Source of the DNA: Reyranella sp.
GTDB taxonomy: Bacteria > Pseudomonadota > Alphaproteobacteria > Reyranellales > Reyranellaceae
DNA: 47,396 nt
NCBI GenBank assembly: GCA_030684475.1
Contig: JAUXWB010000349.1
Span: forward strand, 1-47,396
Reading direction: 5' to 3'
Each line of letters begins with the position of its first letter. Position 1 is the stretch's first letter. The notes under the pieces are model-generated. The model made no database searches. It was not told the DNA's origin and saw nothing but the letters and a program-made list of their open reading frames with translations. Position numbers and translations under genes: made by a program. Positions 7,849 through 15,068 of this stretch are shown piece after piece.

Positions 7849-8472
7849 TCAGCCCCACTGCGCCAATGCACCGGCCAGGCTCTCCGGCCCGCGATAGAGC
7901 ACGGCGCGCCAGCCGGCCATCCGTGCGCCATCGACGTTGGAGGCCTTGTCGTCGATGAACAGGATCGACTGCGCGACGGTAACGCCCATGCGCGCCTGGG
8001 CGGCGGTGTAGAAGACGCGGTCGGGCTTGCAGACGCCCAGGGCCGCCGAATAGACGATCTCGTCGAAATGCGAGCCGAGCCGGGCCTGATCGCGCAGGTA
8101 GGCCACGCGATGGTGCTCCTGGTTGGTGGCGGCGTAGACGCGGCCGCCGGTGCGCTTGCGCCAGGCATCGGCCTGGGCCAGCACGCCTCGGTCGATGACG
8201 GCGTCCTTGTCGAACCAGTAGGCCACGAACTCCTCGAGCCGGTCGGCGAGGCCCTTGGTCTCGAAGTAGTCCTGCAGGGCCACATAGAGGTCGAGCCGGC
8301 CGCGCAGCACTTCCATGAACGCCGGCGTGAGGAAGAATTCCGGCGCCAGCTCATCGTCGTGGCTGATCCCCCAGTCCGCCTTCAAGGTGGCGTACCAGGG
8401 CTCGGGCGATCCCGGTTGGGCGAGCGAAACTACGCCATCGATGTCGAGGACGAGGACAGGGCTGGAACTCAT
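7849..8472 (-). CDS. HAD-superfamily hydrolase, subfamily IA
   Basis: The 207-residue product has the four HAD motifs: DIDGV (about 10-14) with the nucleophile Asp10 and acid/base Asp12; the Thr of AATNQEHH for motif II; Lys in GVCKPDRVFY for motif III; and FIDDKASNVDGA for motif IV. A helical cap lies between about 20 and 100. HAD-IA enzymes are mostly phosphatases or haloacid dehalogenases; here the kept motif I Asp-x-Asp favours a phosphatase. The gene diverges from the acetyltransferase with start codons about 43 bases apart. Confidence 0.88.
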   Translation of the reverse strand: MSSSPVLVLDIDGVVSLAQPGSPEPWYATLKADWGISHDDELAPEFFLTPAFMEVLRGRLDLYVALQDYFETKGLADRLEEFVAYWFDKDAVIDRGVLAQADAWRKRTGGRVYAATNQEHHRVAYLRDQARLGSHFDEIVYSAALGVCKPDRVFYTAAQARMGVTVAQSILFIDDKASNVDGARMAGWRAVLYRGPESLAGALAQWG

Positions 8473-8515
8473 GTCCGGCCATGCTACAGCAACCGGCGCA
8501 TTTGGGGAAAAGCCC

Positions 8516-9082
8516 GTGAACCTCGTCGTCCCTGCCCTCGAATACCTCGACGCCTATGCCGATGCGCTGCGGCGCGGCTTCTGGTCGGACAATCTTCGCC
8601 GCGAGGAGTCCGCCCGCGAGGAGCTGGAGATGATTGCCGCCGATCCTGCGGACTTCGTGGCTTCGCTCGACGATCCCGAAGCCAAACGGCCGCCCATCAA
8701 ATTGTCGGACGGCAGCACGGTGCCACGCCTGCCGGGCTACCGCCGCTGGATGTGGGATGACGGGTCATGTGGTGGGTTCTGCGGCTCGGTGAACTTCCGC
8801 TGGCAGCCCGGCACGTCCGAACTGCCGAAGTATGTGCTCGGGCATCTCGGCTATGCCGTCGTGCCGTGGAAGCAACGGCGGGGCTACGCCACGCAAGCGC
8901 TGGCATTGATGATGCCGGAGGTGCGCAAGCTCGGCCTCGTGCACATCGACCTCACGACCGATCCCGACAACCTGCCCTCGCAGAAGGTCATCACGGCCAA
9001 TGGCGGCTATCTGGTCGAACGCTTCGCCAAGGTGGCTGGCCATGGCGGCGGCGAGACACTGCTGTTCCGCATCCCGCTTTAG
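8516..9082 (+). CDS. GNAT-family N-acetyltransferase
   Basis: The 188-residue product is a GNAT acetyltransferase that transfers an acetyl group from acetyl-CoA to an unknown amine. The acetyl-CoA pyrophosphate loop is seen in PWKQRRGYATQAL, preceded by the strand LGYAVVP and followed by HIDLTTDPDNLPSQKVITANGG, a common GNAT ending. The GTG start at 8516 is chosen because GGGG lies about 8 bases upstream; an ATG at 8471 in frame would overlap the divergent HAD gene. The stop is shared tail-to-tail with the TetR gene (4-bp overlap). Confidence 0.85.
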   Translation: MNLVVPALEYLDAYADALRRGFWSDNLRREESAREELEMIAADPADFVASLDDPEAKRPPIKLSDGSTVPRLPGYRRWMWDDGSCGGFCGSVNFRWQPGTSELPKYVLGHLGYAVVPWKQRRGYATQALALMMPEVRKLGLVHIDLTTDPDNLPSQKVITANGGYLVERFAKVAGHGGGETLLFRIPL

Positions 9083-9708
9083 CCGCCGACGCGGACGACG
9101 GTCTCGGCCATCGCCGACAGCAAGGCCAGTCCGCGGACTTTCAACGCCCGCGAGGAATCCTTGCCGCCGATCTCGCCCTCGAGCAGCAGGCTGATGAAGC
9201 CATGCACGGAGGCGCCGGCGAAGTCGGCCATGCGCTGCTTGATCTCACCGGAGGCGTGCGGGATGACCGCCTCGACGGCGGCGGCCTGCAGCTTGCGGAC
9301 GGCCTCGGCCGCCGCCGCCAGGGCCGGCGTTTCAAGCCGGTTGGCTTCGCGGCTAAACATGAGCTGAAACAGGGCCGGGTTGCCGGCGGCAAAGGCCATG
9401 TAGCCCACACCTTGGGCGACCAGCCGGCCAGTCGCCCCGCCTTCGGGCCCCTTGTCATCCGTTCTGGCCGCCTCGGCGGTCATGGTGGCCGCCAGTTCAT
9501 CGAACCCGCGGGCTGCCAGTTCGGCCAGCAGGTCGTCGATCGAGGCGAAATGGTAAGCGGGCGCGGCATGGGAAACGCCGGCCCGCCGGGCGCATTCGCG
9601 CAGGGTGAAGCCGCGAATGCCTTTCTCCTCCAGCAGCACCCTGCCGGACGTCACCAGGGCTTCGCGGAGCTGGCCGTGATGGTAGGGCTGGGCCTTGGAA
9701 CGAGTCAT
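9079..9708 (-). CDS. TetR/AcrR-family transcriptional regulator
   Basis: The 209-residue product has a TetR-type helix-turn-helix near residues 25-55: FTLRECARRAGVSHAAPAYHF. The C-terminal ligand domain resembles the TetR_C_33/WHG type (FAAGNPALFQLMFS). The start at 9708 is preferred over 9732 because GGAGG lies 5 bases upstream. It is divergent from the LysE exporter gene with a 120-base shared region, so it probably represses the exporter and itself in response to an exported compound. Confidence 0.9.
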   Translation of the reverse strand: MTRSKAQPYHHGQLREALVTSGRVLLEEKGIRGFTLRECARRAGVSHAAPAYHFASIDDLLAELAARGFDELAATMTAEAARTDDKGPEGGATGRLVAQGVGYMAFAAGNPALFQLMFSREANRLETPALAAAAEAVRKLQAAAVEAVIPHASGEIKQRMADFAGASVHGFISLLLEGEIGGKDSSRALKVRGLALLSAMAETVVRVGG

Positions 9709-9740
9709 TCTGCCTCCGACAAGATAACGCACTTGGAATC

Positions 9741-9769
9741 TTGACGTTGGAAAGAGGCGGAAATCTGGC
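9741..9769 (+). promoter_or_regulatory. Possible lysE promoter
   Basis: TTGACG at 9741-9746 is a good -35 match, with a weak -10 (TCTGGC) 17 bases on. A direct repeat of TTGGAA at 9733-9738 and 9746-9751 overlaps it and might be regulator contact points. Low certainty because the -10 is poor. Confidence 0.25.
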
Positions 9770-9828
9770 TGACTTCGGCCCCGCTCCTGTGGCTTTGTCG
9801 TGAGGGTGCGAACAGGAGGAAGCGGGAA

Positions 9829-10455
9829 ATGTCATTCGAAGCCTGGGCCGCGTTCGCGGCCTCGTCGGCCGTCTTACTGGTCATCCCGGGGCCGACGGTG
9901 CTGCTGGTGGTCTCCTATGCCCTGGGCCAGGGCTGGCGGACCGCCCTGCCCATGGCCGTCGGTGTCGCCTTGGGCGACTTCACCGCCATGACGCTCTCGA
10001 TGCTGGGGCTTGGTGCCCTGCTCGCCACCTCAGCCACCCTGTTCACGGCCCTGAAGTGGGTGGGGGCGGCCTATCTGGTCTACCTCGGCATCAAGCTCTG
10101 GCAGGCCGGCGACACGCTGGAAGCCGCTCCACGCACCGACGCGGTCTCGGGCGCCAAGATGCTGGGCCACGCCTGGCTGGTGACGGCGCTCAATCCAAAG
10201 AGCATCACCTTCTTCGTGGCCTTCCTGCCCGCCTTCCTCGACCCCAAGGCCGATTTCCTGACCCAGATGCTGGTGTTCGAGACGACCTTCCTGATCCTCG
10301 CCTTCGCCAACGCCTTCGGCTACGCCCTGGTGGCCACCAAGGCCCGGCGCTTCGCCGGCAATCCGCGGGCGATCGGCGTCGTCAACAAGGTCGGCGGCGG
10401 CCTGTTGGTCGGCGCCGGCGTTGCCACCGTCACGCTTAGCGGTTCGCGAAGCTAG
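9829..10455 (+). CDS. LysE/RhtB-family exporter
   Basis: The 208-residue product is an inner-membrane exporter of the LysE superfamily, which expel amino acids and related solutes. It has about six hydrophobic segments and the typical N-terminal PGPTVLLVVSYALGQGWR block (20-37), then AAYLVYLGIKLWQAG (about 75-89). AGGAGG lies 9 bases before the ATG. It is divergent from the TetR regulator, the usual arrangement for substrate-controlled export. Its stop TAG is shared with the next convergent gene as a CTAG overlap. Confidence 0.92.
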   Translation: MSFEAWAAFAASSAVLLVIPGPTVLLVVSYALGQGWRTALPMAVGVALGDFTAMTLSMLGLGALLATSATLFTALKWVGAAYLVYLGIKLWQAGDTLEAAPRTDAVSGAKMLGHAWLVTALNPKSITFFVAFLPAFLDPKADFLTQMLVFETTFLILAFANAFGYALVATKARRFAGNPRAIGVVNKVGGGLLVGAGVATVTLSGSRS

Positions 10456-10766
10456 GCGTCGCCGCCCTTGATCCAGACCGGAGACACGGCCCGCACTTCG
10501 GGCTGGTTCGCCAGAAGCGGTGTGACTTCCGCAACGTAGGCGGCGTACCATGGCTCCTTCAGGAATTCCTGCGGCGCCTGGCGATCGGCATATTGCTGGT
10601 AGACACGGATCACATCCGAATCGTTGTCATCGTAACAGTAGAAGTAGGCCTCGTGCGCCGGATTTGCCGCGGCGTTGGGCTTGAGATGCTTCTCCCAAAC
10701 CCGCCGGACCTCGTCGCGCTTGCCCGGACGCGCGGTGTGCTTGATGAACAGAGCGGCCTTGGCCAT
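10452..10766 (-). CDS. ABM-domain protein (putative quinol monooxygenase-like)
   Basis: The 104-residue product has the antibiotic-biosynthesis-monooxygenase (ABM) ferredoxin-like fold, similar to the YgiN quinol monooxygenase family. Seen features are KHTARPGKRDEVRRVWEKHL (10-29) and AYFYCYDDNDSDVIRVYQQYADRQA. GAGGAG lies about 6 bases before the ATG at 10766; the longer frame would run into the tRNA. Substrate unknown. It converges on lysE with a 4-bp CTAG overlap. Confidence 0.78.
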   Translation of the reverse strand: MAKAALFIKHTARPGKRDEVRRVWEKHLKPNAAANPAHEAYFYCYDDNDSDVIRVYQQYADRQAPQEFLKEPWYAAYVAEVTPLLANQPEVRAVSPVWIKGGDA

Positions 10767-10798
10767 GGATGTCTCCTCAGCGATGGCGCAAAAGATAT

Positions 10799-10874
10799 TG
10801 GCGAGCCCGGCTGGATTCGAACCAGCGACCACCAGCTTAGAAGGCAGGTGCTCTATCCCCTGAGCTACGGGCCC
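10799..10874 (-). tRNA. tRNA-Arg (anticodon TCT)
   Basis: A full cloverleaf of 76 bases folds on the minus strand. The acceptor GGGCCCG pairs with CGGGCTC, with one G-T pair. The D-arm GCTC...GAGC, the anticodon stem CCTGC/GCTGG with loop CTTCTAA, and the T-arm GCTGG/CCAGC with TTCGAAT are all present. The anticodon TCT reads AGA codons, rare in this high-GC genome. CCA is encoded. Confidence 0.95.
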
Positions 10875-10925
10875 GAAATGTTAGAATAGCACATCGTGGA
10901 GGAGACCCCTCGCAAAGGCTCGGGG

Positions 10926-10944
10926 TGAGCGCCACGGGCGCTCA
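10926..10944 (-). terminator. Hairpin overlapping the complex I subunit stop codon
   Basis: TGAGCGCC at 10926-10933 and GGCGCTCA at 10937-10944 form a perfect 8-bp stem with a 3-base loop. On the minus strand the stem begins with the TGA stop itself. It may end the transcript or protect its 3' end ahead of the tRNA-Arg gene. No T-run follows, so Rho-independent action is doubtful. Confidence 0.45.
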
Positions 10945-11244
10945 GTGCGTCCAGCGGCCGACGCGGGTGTAGGCGAAATTGTCGGCATAGGCCTTGGGTC
11001 TGATCGGCCGCGCGTGGGGCATCTCGACCGTATATTGCCAGCTGTTCTTCTCGGCGTGCGCCTTGGCTTCCTCGAGCGTCGCGAACTGGAGCTGCACCTG
11101 TTCCATGGTGTAGCGCGAGCTGGTCCAGCCCATCAGCGGATCGACCTGCTTGGGCGATGGCTCGGGCTCCAGCACCCATTCATGGGTGTTGCGCATTCCG
11201 GACTGCATGGCCGACTTGGCCGGCTTGAAGATGCGAACCTTCAT
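10942..11244 (-). CDS. ETC complex I subunit (NDUFS4-like)
   Basis: The 100-residue product matches the alphaproteobacterial homologue of NDUFS4, an accessory subunit of the peripheral arm of NADH:ubiquinone oxidoreductase. Family marks are VRIFKPAKSAMQSG near the start, WVLEPEP, the DPLMGWTSSRYTMEQVQLQF block, EEAKAHAEKNSW and the Arg-Pro rich tail ending YTRVGRWTH. The ATG at 11244 is preferred over an upstream TTG. It lies between tRNA-Arg and tRNA-Pro on the same strand, away from a main nuo operon. Confidence 0.9.
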   Translation of the reverse strand: MKVRIFKPAKSAMQSGMRNTHEWVLEPEPSPKQVDPLMGWTSSRYTMEQVQLQFATLEEAKAHAEKNSWQYTVEMPHARPIRPKAYADNFAYTRVGRWTH

Positions 11245-11271
11245 GAACTCCAATACTCCACTGGCGGGCCG

Positions 11272-11348
11272 TGGTCGGGGCGGCCGGATTTGAACCGACG
11301 ACCTTCTGCGCCCAAGGCAGACGCGCTACCAGACTGCGCTACGCCCCG
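11272..11348 (-). tRNA. tRNA-Pro (anticodon TGG)
   Basis: A 77-base cloverleaf folds on the minus strand. The acceptor CGGGGCG pairs with CGCCCCG, the anticodon stem TCTGC/GCAGA holds loop CTTGGGC, and the T-arm GTCGG/CCGGC holds TTCAAAT. The anticodon TGG reads CCA and, by wobble, other CCN codons. CCA is encoded at the 3' end. Confidence 0.95.
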
Positions 11349-11429
11349 CCGCAAGGACTTGCAGGCCGGGACTTCTACCAGTGGCGGCGGTCGCTCGAAA
11401 GCGCAAATTCCGGGTGCTACACTGGGGGC

Positions 11430-11837
11430 ATGTTCGATCAAACCCCCGAGGAAGGCCGCCCCGGCCGCGCGCCGTCGGTCAATGTTCTGGGCGGTCCCCT
11501 GCAGCCCTGCTCCGTTCAGCCCGTGACCGGCTTCTATCGCGACGGCTGCTGCAACACCGGCGCCGAGGACATGGGCTTGCATACGGTCTGCGTCGTCACG
11601 ACGGAGGCGTTCCTGGCCTTCTCCAAGGCTCATGGCAACGACCTCAGCACCGCGCTGCCGCAGTACGGCTTCCCCGGCCTCAGCCCTGGCGACCGCTGGT
11701 GCCTGTGTGCCGCCCGCTGGAAGGAAGCGCTCGACGGCAATGCCGCGCCACAGGTGGTGCTGGAGGCCACCCACGCGGCGACCCTGCGCGTCGTGTCGCT
11801 CGACGCGCTGAAGAAATACGCGTTCCGGCTGAACTAG
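11430..11837 (+). CDS. DUF2237 family protein
   Basis: The 135-residue product matches the uncharacterised DUF2237 family along its length: NVLGGPLQPCSVQP, TGFYRDGCCNTGAEDMGLHTVC, FSKAHGNDLSTALPQYGFPGL and GDRWCLCAARWKEA. It has six cysteines, several in conserved positions, which suggests metal or redox chemistry, but no function is established. The ATG at 11430 fits the family start. Its stop is shared with the convergent NTF2-like gene as a CTAG overlap. Confidence 0.85.
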   Translation: MFDQTPEEGRPGRAPSVNVLGGPLQPCSVQPVTGFYRDGCCNTGAEDMGLHTVCVVTTEAFLAFSKAHGNDLSTALPQYGFPGLSPGDRWCLCAARWKEALDGNAAPQVVLEATHAATLRVVSLDALKKYAFRLN

Positions 11838-12199
11838 GACTCGATGAACTGGTAGCCGGTCCGGATGCGGCCGTCGTCGGCCAGCACCAGGAAGTCGAAG
11901 CCCACCGAGATCACGTCGCCGCCGGCCGCGGGCAGCATTTCCCAGCGGAGCTTGACCGTGCCGTGGTGGCCGTCGACCCCGTCGCGCAGGCGGAAGACGC
12001 AGCCGTTCTCCTTCACCCACTTGTCATAGGCGTTGGTCACTCGGCTCTCGATGCCGTCATGGCCGACGGCCTCGAGTGTCTTCGCGAGGTGATGCGCATC
12101 CTCGCCCCACAGTTCGCGGATGCGTTGACGGCGCATGATGTCGTCGGGCTCGTTCCAGATGGAGATGTATTTTTCGACAAAGGCGTTCAGGGTACTCAT
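11834..12199 (-). CDS. NTF2-like (SnoaL-type) protein
   Basis: The 121-residue product has the cone-shaped NTF2-like fold pattern: an N-terminal helix FVEKYISIWNEPDD (7-20), RIRELWGEDAHH, and strands ending VSVGFDFLVLADDGRIRTGYQFIE. Such proteins serve as isomerases, dehydratases or binding modules; nothing here fixes the role. The start at 12199 gives the usual family length; the longer frame would extend into the neighbour's promoter. It diverges from the O-methyltransferase gene. Confidence 0.75.
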   Translation of the reverse strand: MSTLNAFVEKYISIWNEPDDIMRRQRIRELWGEDAHHLAKTLEAVGHDGIESRVTNAYDKWVKENGCVFRLRDGVDGHHGTVKLRWEMLPAAGGDVISVGFDFLVLADDGRIRTGYQFIES

Positions 12200-12273
12200 G
12201 CGCGGAACATTGCGCACTGCACCCGCCGGGGCGATGACCTGCGGGGTAATCAGAGGAGCCAGCAGGAGAGAGC

Positions 12274-12933
12274 ATGAAGAGCTGGGCAAAAATCGACGGC
12301 GCGCTGGCCGACTATGTCGACGACAATTGGCTGCGCGAAAGCGCCGTGAAGCGCCGGCTACGCGAGGACACGGCCCGGCTGCCGCAGGCCGGGATGCAGA
12401 TCTCGGCCCACCAGGGCCAGCAGCTCGGCCTGCTGGCGCGTGCGATCGGCGCCCGGCGCGCCGTCGAGGTCGGCACCTTTACCGGCTATTCCTCGCTCTG
12501 CCTCGCCGAGGTGCTGCCCTCAGACGGCAAGCTCTGGTGCTGCGACGTGAGCGAAGCCTGGACCAGGGTCGCGCGGCGCGCCTGGAAGGAGGCCGGCCTC
12601 GACAGCCGCATCGAGCTCACCATCGGACCGGCGCTGAGCACGCTCGATTGGCTGCTGGCCCAAGGGCTCGCGAGCCAGCTCGACCTCGCCTTCATCGACG
12701 CCAACAAGGAAGACTACGATGCCTACTACGAGCGCTGCCTGAAGCTCGTGCGCCGCGGCGGACTCGTGCTGATCGACAATGTTTTGTGGGGCGGATCGGT
12801 CGCCAATCTGGCCGATATCGACACCGACACGATGTCGATCCGCGCACTCAACGCCAAGCTCCGGACCGACGAGCGCGTCGACCTTGCGCTGTTTGCCGCA
12901 GGCGACGGCATGACCTGCGCACTGAAACGCTGA
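12274..12933 (+). CDS. O-methyltransferase (CCoAOMT/catechol type)
   Basis: The 219-residue product matches the bacterial O-methyltransferase family related to caffeoyl-CoA and catechol O-methyltransferases. Motifs are RAVEVGTFTGYSSL (67-80, SAM binding), LWCCDVSEAWTRVARRAWKEAG (key acidic Asp), DLAFIDANKEDYDAYYE (metal-binding Asp pair) and GLVLIDNVLWGG. AGGAG lies about 6 bases before the ATG. It uses SAM and a divalent metal to methylate a hydroxyl on an unknown, probably aromatic, substrate. Confidence 0.9.
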   Translation: MKSWAKIDGALADYVDDNWLRESAVKRRLREDTARLPQAGMQISAHQGQQLGLLARAIGARRAVEVGTFTGYSSLCLAEVLPSDGKLWCCDVSEAWTRVARRAWKEAGLDSRIELTIGPALSTLDWLLAQGLASQLDLAFIDANKEDYDAYYERCLKLVRRGGLVLIDNVLWGGSVANLADIDTDTMSIRALNAKLRTDERVDLALFAAGDGMTCALKR

Positions 12934-12942
12934 AGTAGAAGC

Positions 12943-13437
12943 TCAGGCGTTGCCGAAGATCGGATGCTTGACCTTGTCGCCCGGTTTGAGGCCCAGCAGC
13001 TTGGCGCTGCCGCCGTTGATCTCAAGCACACCGCGTACCGGAAACTGGCTGGGGATGGCGTCGGTCGACAACGGCACGGCGTTGGAATGGATGTGCCGGA
13101 TCGTACCGTCGGCGGCGATGAAGATCATGTCGAGCGGGATCAGGGTGTTCTTCATCCAGAAACTGACGGGCTGTTCCTGGTGGAAGTCGAACAGCATGCC
13201 TTCGTAAGGGCCAAGGCTCTTGCGAAACATCAGGCCGTGCGAACGCTCGGCGTCGTTCGTGGCCATATCGACCTCGAACTTGAGCTCGCGTCCGCCGGTC
13301 TCGATGGCCAGCGATGAGCGCTTGAACTTGACATCGGCGCCCTGTCCGAGCGCCGCCCCGGCCGCGAGGGCCAGGGGAGCTGCCAAAAAGACGCGGCGGC
13401 CGAGCCGCCGATGAAACCCTGCGAAAGCCATGCTCAT
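12943..13437 (-). CDS. DUF192 domain protein, exported
   Basis: The 164-residue product begins with a twin-Arg-containing signal (MSMAFAGFHRRLGRRVFLAAPLALAAGAALGQ in pieces: RRLGRR, then a hydrophobic stretch, then a cleavage site near AALGQG). The mature part is a DUF192 domain: ERSHGLMFRKSLGPYEGMLFDF, PVSFWMKNTLIPLDMIF and LEINGGSAKLLGLKPGD. DUF192 proteins are small beta-rich periplasmic proteins of unknown role. The start could also be 13431. The longer frame is antisense to the riboswitch and is not used. Confidence 0.85.
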   Translation of the reverse strand: MSMAFAGFHRRLGRRVFLAAPLALAAGAALGQGADVKFKRSSLAIETGGRELKFEVDMATNDAERSHGLMFRKSLGPYEGMLFDFHQEQPVSFWMKNTLIPLDMIFIAADGTIRHIHSNAVPLSTDAIPSQFPVRGVLEINGGSAKLLGLKPGDKVKHPIFGNA

Positions 13438-13511
13438 GGGATAGAGCCTGCGGACCGATTTCGTCAAACTCAAGACCCTTGCGTGACAGCGGAAGGCTTC
13501 CCATAGTGCGG

Positions 13512-13603
13512 ACCAATCATCGGGGGGAGCCGCGCCGCGGCTGAGAGGTTCGAAAGAACGACCCCGGGAACCTGATCCGGTTAATGCCGGCGTAGGGACT
13601 GGT
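13512..13603 (+). promoter_or_regulatory. TPP riboswitch (THI element)
   Basis: The conserved thiamine diphosphate aptamer is visible: GGGGGGAGCC at 13522-13531, the CTGAGA core at 13541-13546, ACCC at 13561-13564, GAACCTGATCCGG and TTAATGCCGGCGTAGGGA ending at 13598. P1 can form between ACCAAT at 13512-13517 and ACTGGT at 13598-13603 with one mismatch. The 3' strand of P1 includes the first two bases of the GTG start at 13602, and the only Shine-Dalgarno-like run (AGGGA) is inside the aptamer. TPP binding would thus block translation directly. Confidence 0.95.
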
Positions 13604-14333
13604 GACTTTCGTGGTGGCTTCTCCTTCCCTTTCCGTGCGCGCCGCACGCATCGCCTTTGGCGACCGCGTCGTGACGACCGATCTCACGCTGGAATTTCCC
13701 GGCGGTCGAACGACATGCCTGCTGGGGCGCAGCGGGGTGGGCAAGACGTCACTGCTGCGCTGGCTGGCCGGTCTTCTGCCCGGGACCGAACGATTGCAGC
13801 CGCTGGCCTACATGGCGCAACGCGATCTGCTCCTGCCCTGGCTCAGCATCCTCGACAACGCCCTGCTCGGCTATCGCCTGCGCGGCGATGCCACGGCGCT
13901 GAAAGCCGCCAAACCGCGGGCCCGCACCCTGCTCGCCGAGGTCGGCCTCGGCCACAGATTGGGCGACCGCCCCGACACCCTGTCGGCCGGCATGCGCCAG
14001 CGCGCGGCGCTCGCGCGCACGCTCTGCGAGGACCGGTCCGTCGTCCTGATGGATGAACCGTTCGCCCATCTCGATGCGGTCACTCGGCTCGAGTTGCAGG
14101 ACCTCGCCGCGCGTCTGCTCGACGGCCGCACTGTGATCCTGGTGACCCACGATCCGCTGGAAGCCTTGAGGCTTGGCCACCAGGTCCGCGTCCTGTCGGG
14201 AGCACCCTTCACTGTCGGTCCGCCGATCGAACCCCCGGGGCCGGTCCCGCGGGACGCCGCCGATCCGACGTTGCTCGGCCTGCAGGGCCGCCTGATCGCC
14301 GAATTGCGGAGTGCCCCGGGAAGTGTCGCATGA
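13602..14333 (+). CDS. thiZ: Thiamine-precursor ABC transporter, ATP-binding protein
   Basis: The 243-residue ATPase energises import of a thiamine precursor (hydroxymethylpyrimidine or formylaminopyrimidine), judged from the TPP riboswitch and the THI5-like binding protein in the same operon. Walker A is GRSGVGKTS (about 43-51), the signature LSAGMRQRAALART, and Walker B VVLMDEPFAHLD. LSAGM is a variant of LSGGQ. The start is uncertain: GTG codons lie at 13602, 13611 and 13614, and 13602 overlaps the aptamer P1. The next gene overlaps by 4 bases. Confidence 0.9.
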   Translation: MTFVVASPSLSVRAARIAFGDRVVTTDLTLEFPGGRTTCLLGRSGVGKTSLLRWLAGLLPGTERLQPLAYMAQRDLLLPWLSILDNALLGYRLRGDATALKAAKPRARTLLAEVGLGHRLGDRPDTLSAGMRQRAALARTLCEDRSVVLMDEPFAHLDAVTRLELQDLAARLLDGRTVILVTHDPLEALRLGHQVRVLSGAPFTVGPPIEPPGPVPRDAADPTLLGLQGRLIAELRSAPGSVA

Positions 14334-15067
14334 GGCCGTTGATCACGGCCATCGGTCTCCTCCTGGCCTGGGAAGCGCTGGCCCGGGCGACCGGCGTGCC
14401 CGCCTACATCCTGCCGCCGCCCTCGCGCGTTGCGGTCGTCCTGGCCGAGCGCTTCGACCTTCTGATTGAGCAGGCCGCGTGGACAGCGACCGAGATGATA
14501 TTGGGCCTGGCGCTGGGCTTGACCCTCGGCGCGGCGCTGGCCGTGGTGTTTGCGGCCTCGGCTGGATGGCGCCGCTGGGCGCTGCCGCTGGTCATCGTCT
14601 CCCAGGCCATCCCGGTGATCGCCATCGCTCCGCTGCTCGTGCTCTGGCTGGGCTACGGCATTGCCTCCAAGGTCGCGATGGCGGCCCTGGTGATCTTCTT
14701 CCCCGTGGTCAGCACGCTCTACGACGGACTGCGCCGCACCAACCAAGGCTGGCTCGACCTCGCACAGACGATGGATGCCCGCCCCCATGCGGTGCTGCTG
14801 CAGATTCGCCTGCCCGCCGCCCTACCCGCCTTCGCCTCCGGCGCCCGCATTGCCGCCGCCGTGGCGCCGATCGGCGCGGTGATCGGCGAATGGGTCGGCG
14901 CCAGCGCCGGCCTCGGCTTTCTGATGACGCAGTCGCTGGCGCGCGGGCAGACACCGCTCGCCTTCGCCGCCCTCTTTTTGCTCTGCCTGCTCGGTCTCGC
15001 GCTCTACCACGCGACCGATTGGGCAGGCCGCCGACTGGTCCCCTGGCAATCACCTCAAGGAGAGTGA
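14330..15067 (+). CDS. thiX: Thiamine-precursor ABC transporter, permease
   Basis: The 245-residue membrane protein has about six hydrophobic segments and the inner-membrane permease EAA-type motif in GLRRTNQGWLDLAQTMDARPHAVLLQIRLPAALPA (about 127-161). It belongs to the BPD_transp_1 family close to SsuC/ThiX. ATG overlaps the ATPase stop by 4 bases. It pairs with the ATPase and the binding protein to move the pyrimidine precursor across the inner membrane. Confidence 0.9.
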   Translation: MRPLITAIGLLLAWEALARATGVPAYILPPPSRVAVVLAERFDLLIEQAAWTATEMILGLALGLTLGAALAVVFAASAGWRRWALPLVIVSQAIPVIAIAPLLVLWLGYGIASKVAMAALVIFFPVVSTLYDGLRRTNQGWLDLAQTMDARPHAVLLQIRLPAALPAFASGARIAAAVAPIGAVIGEWVGASAGLGFLMTQSLARGQTPLAFAALFLLCLLGLALYHATDWAGRRLVPWQSPQGE

Positions 15068-15068
15068 A

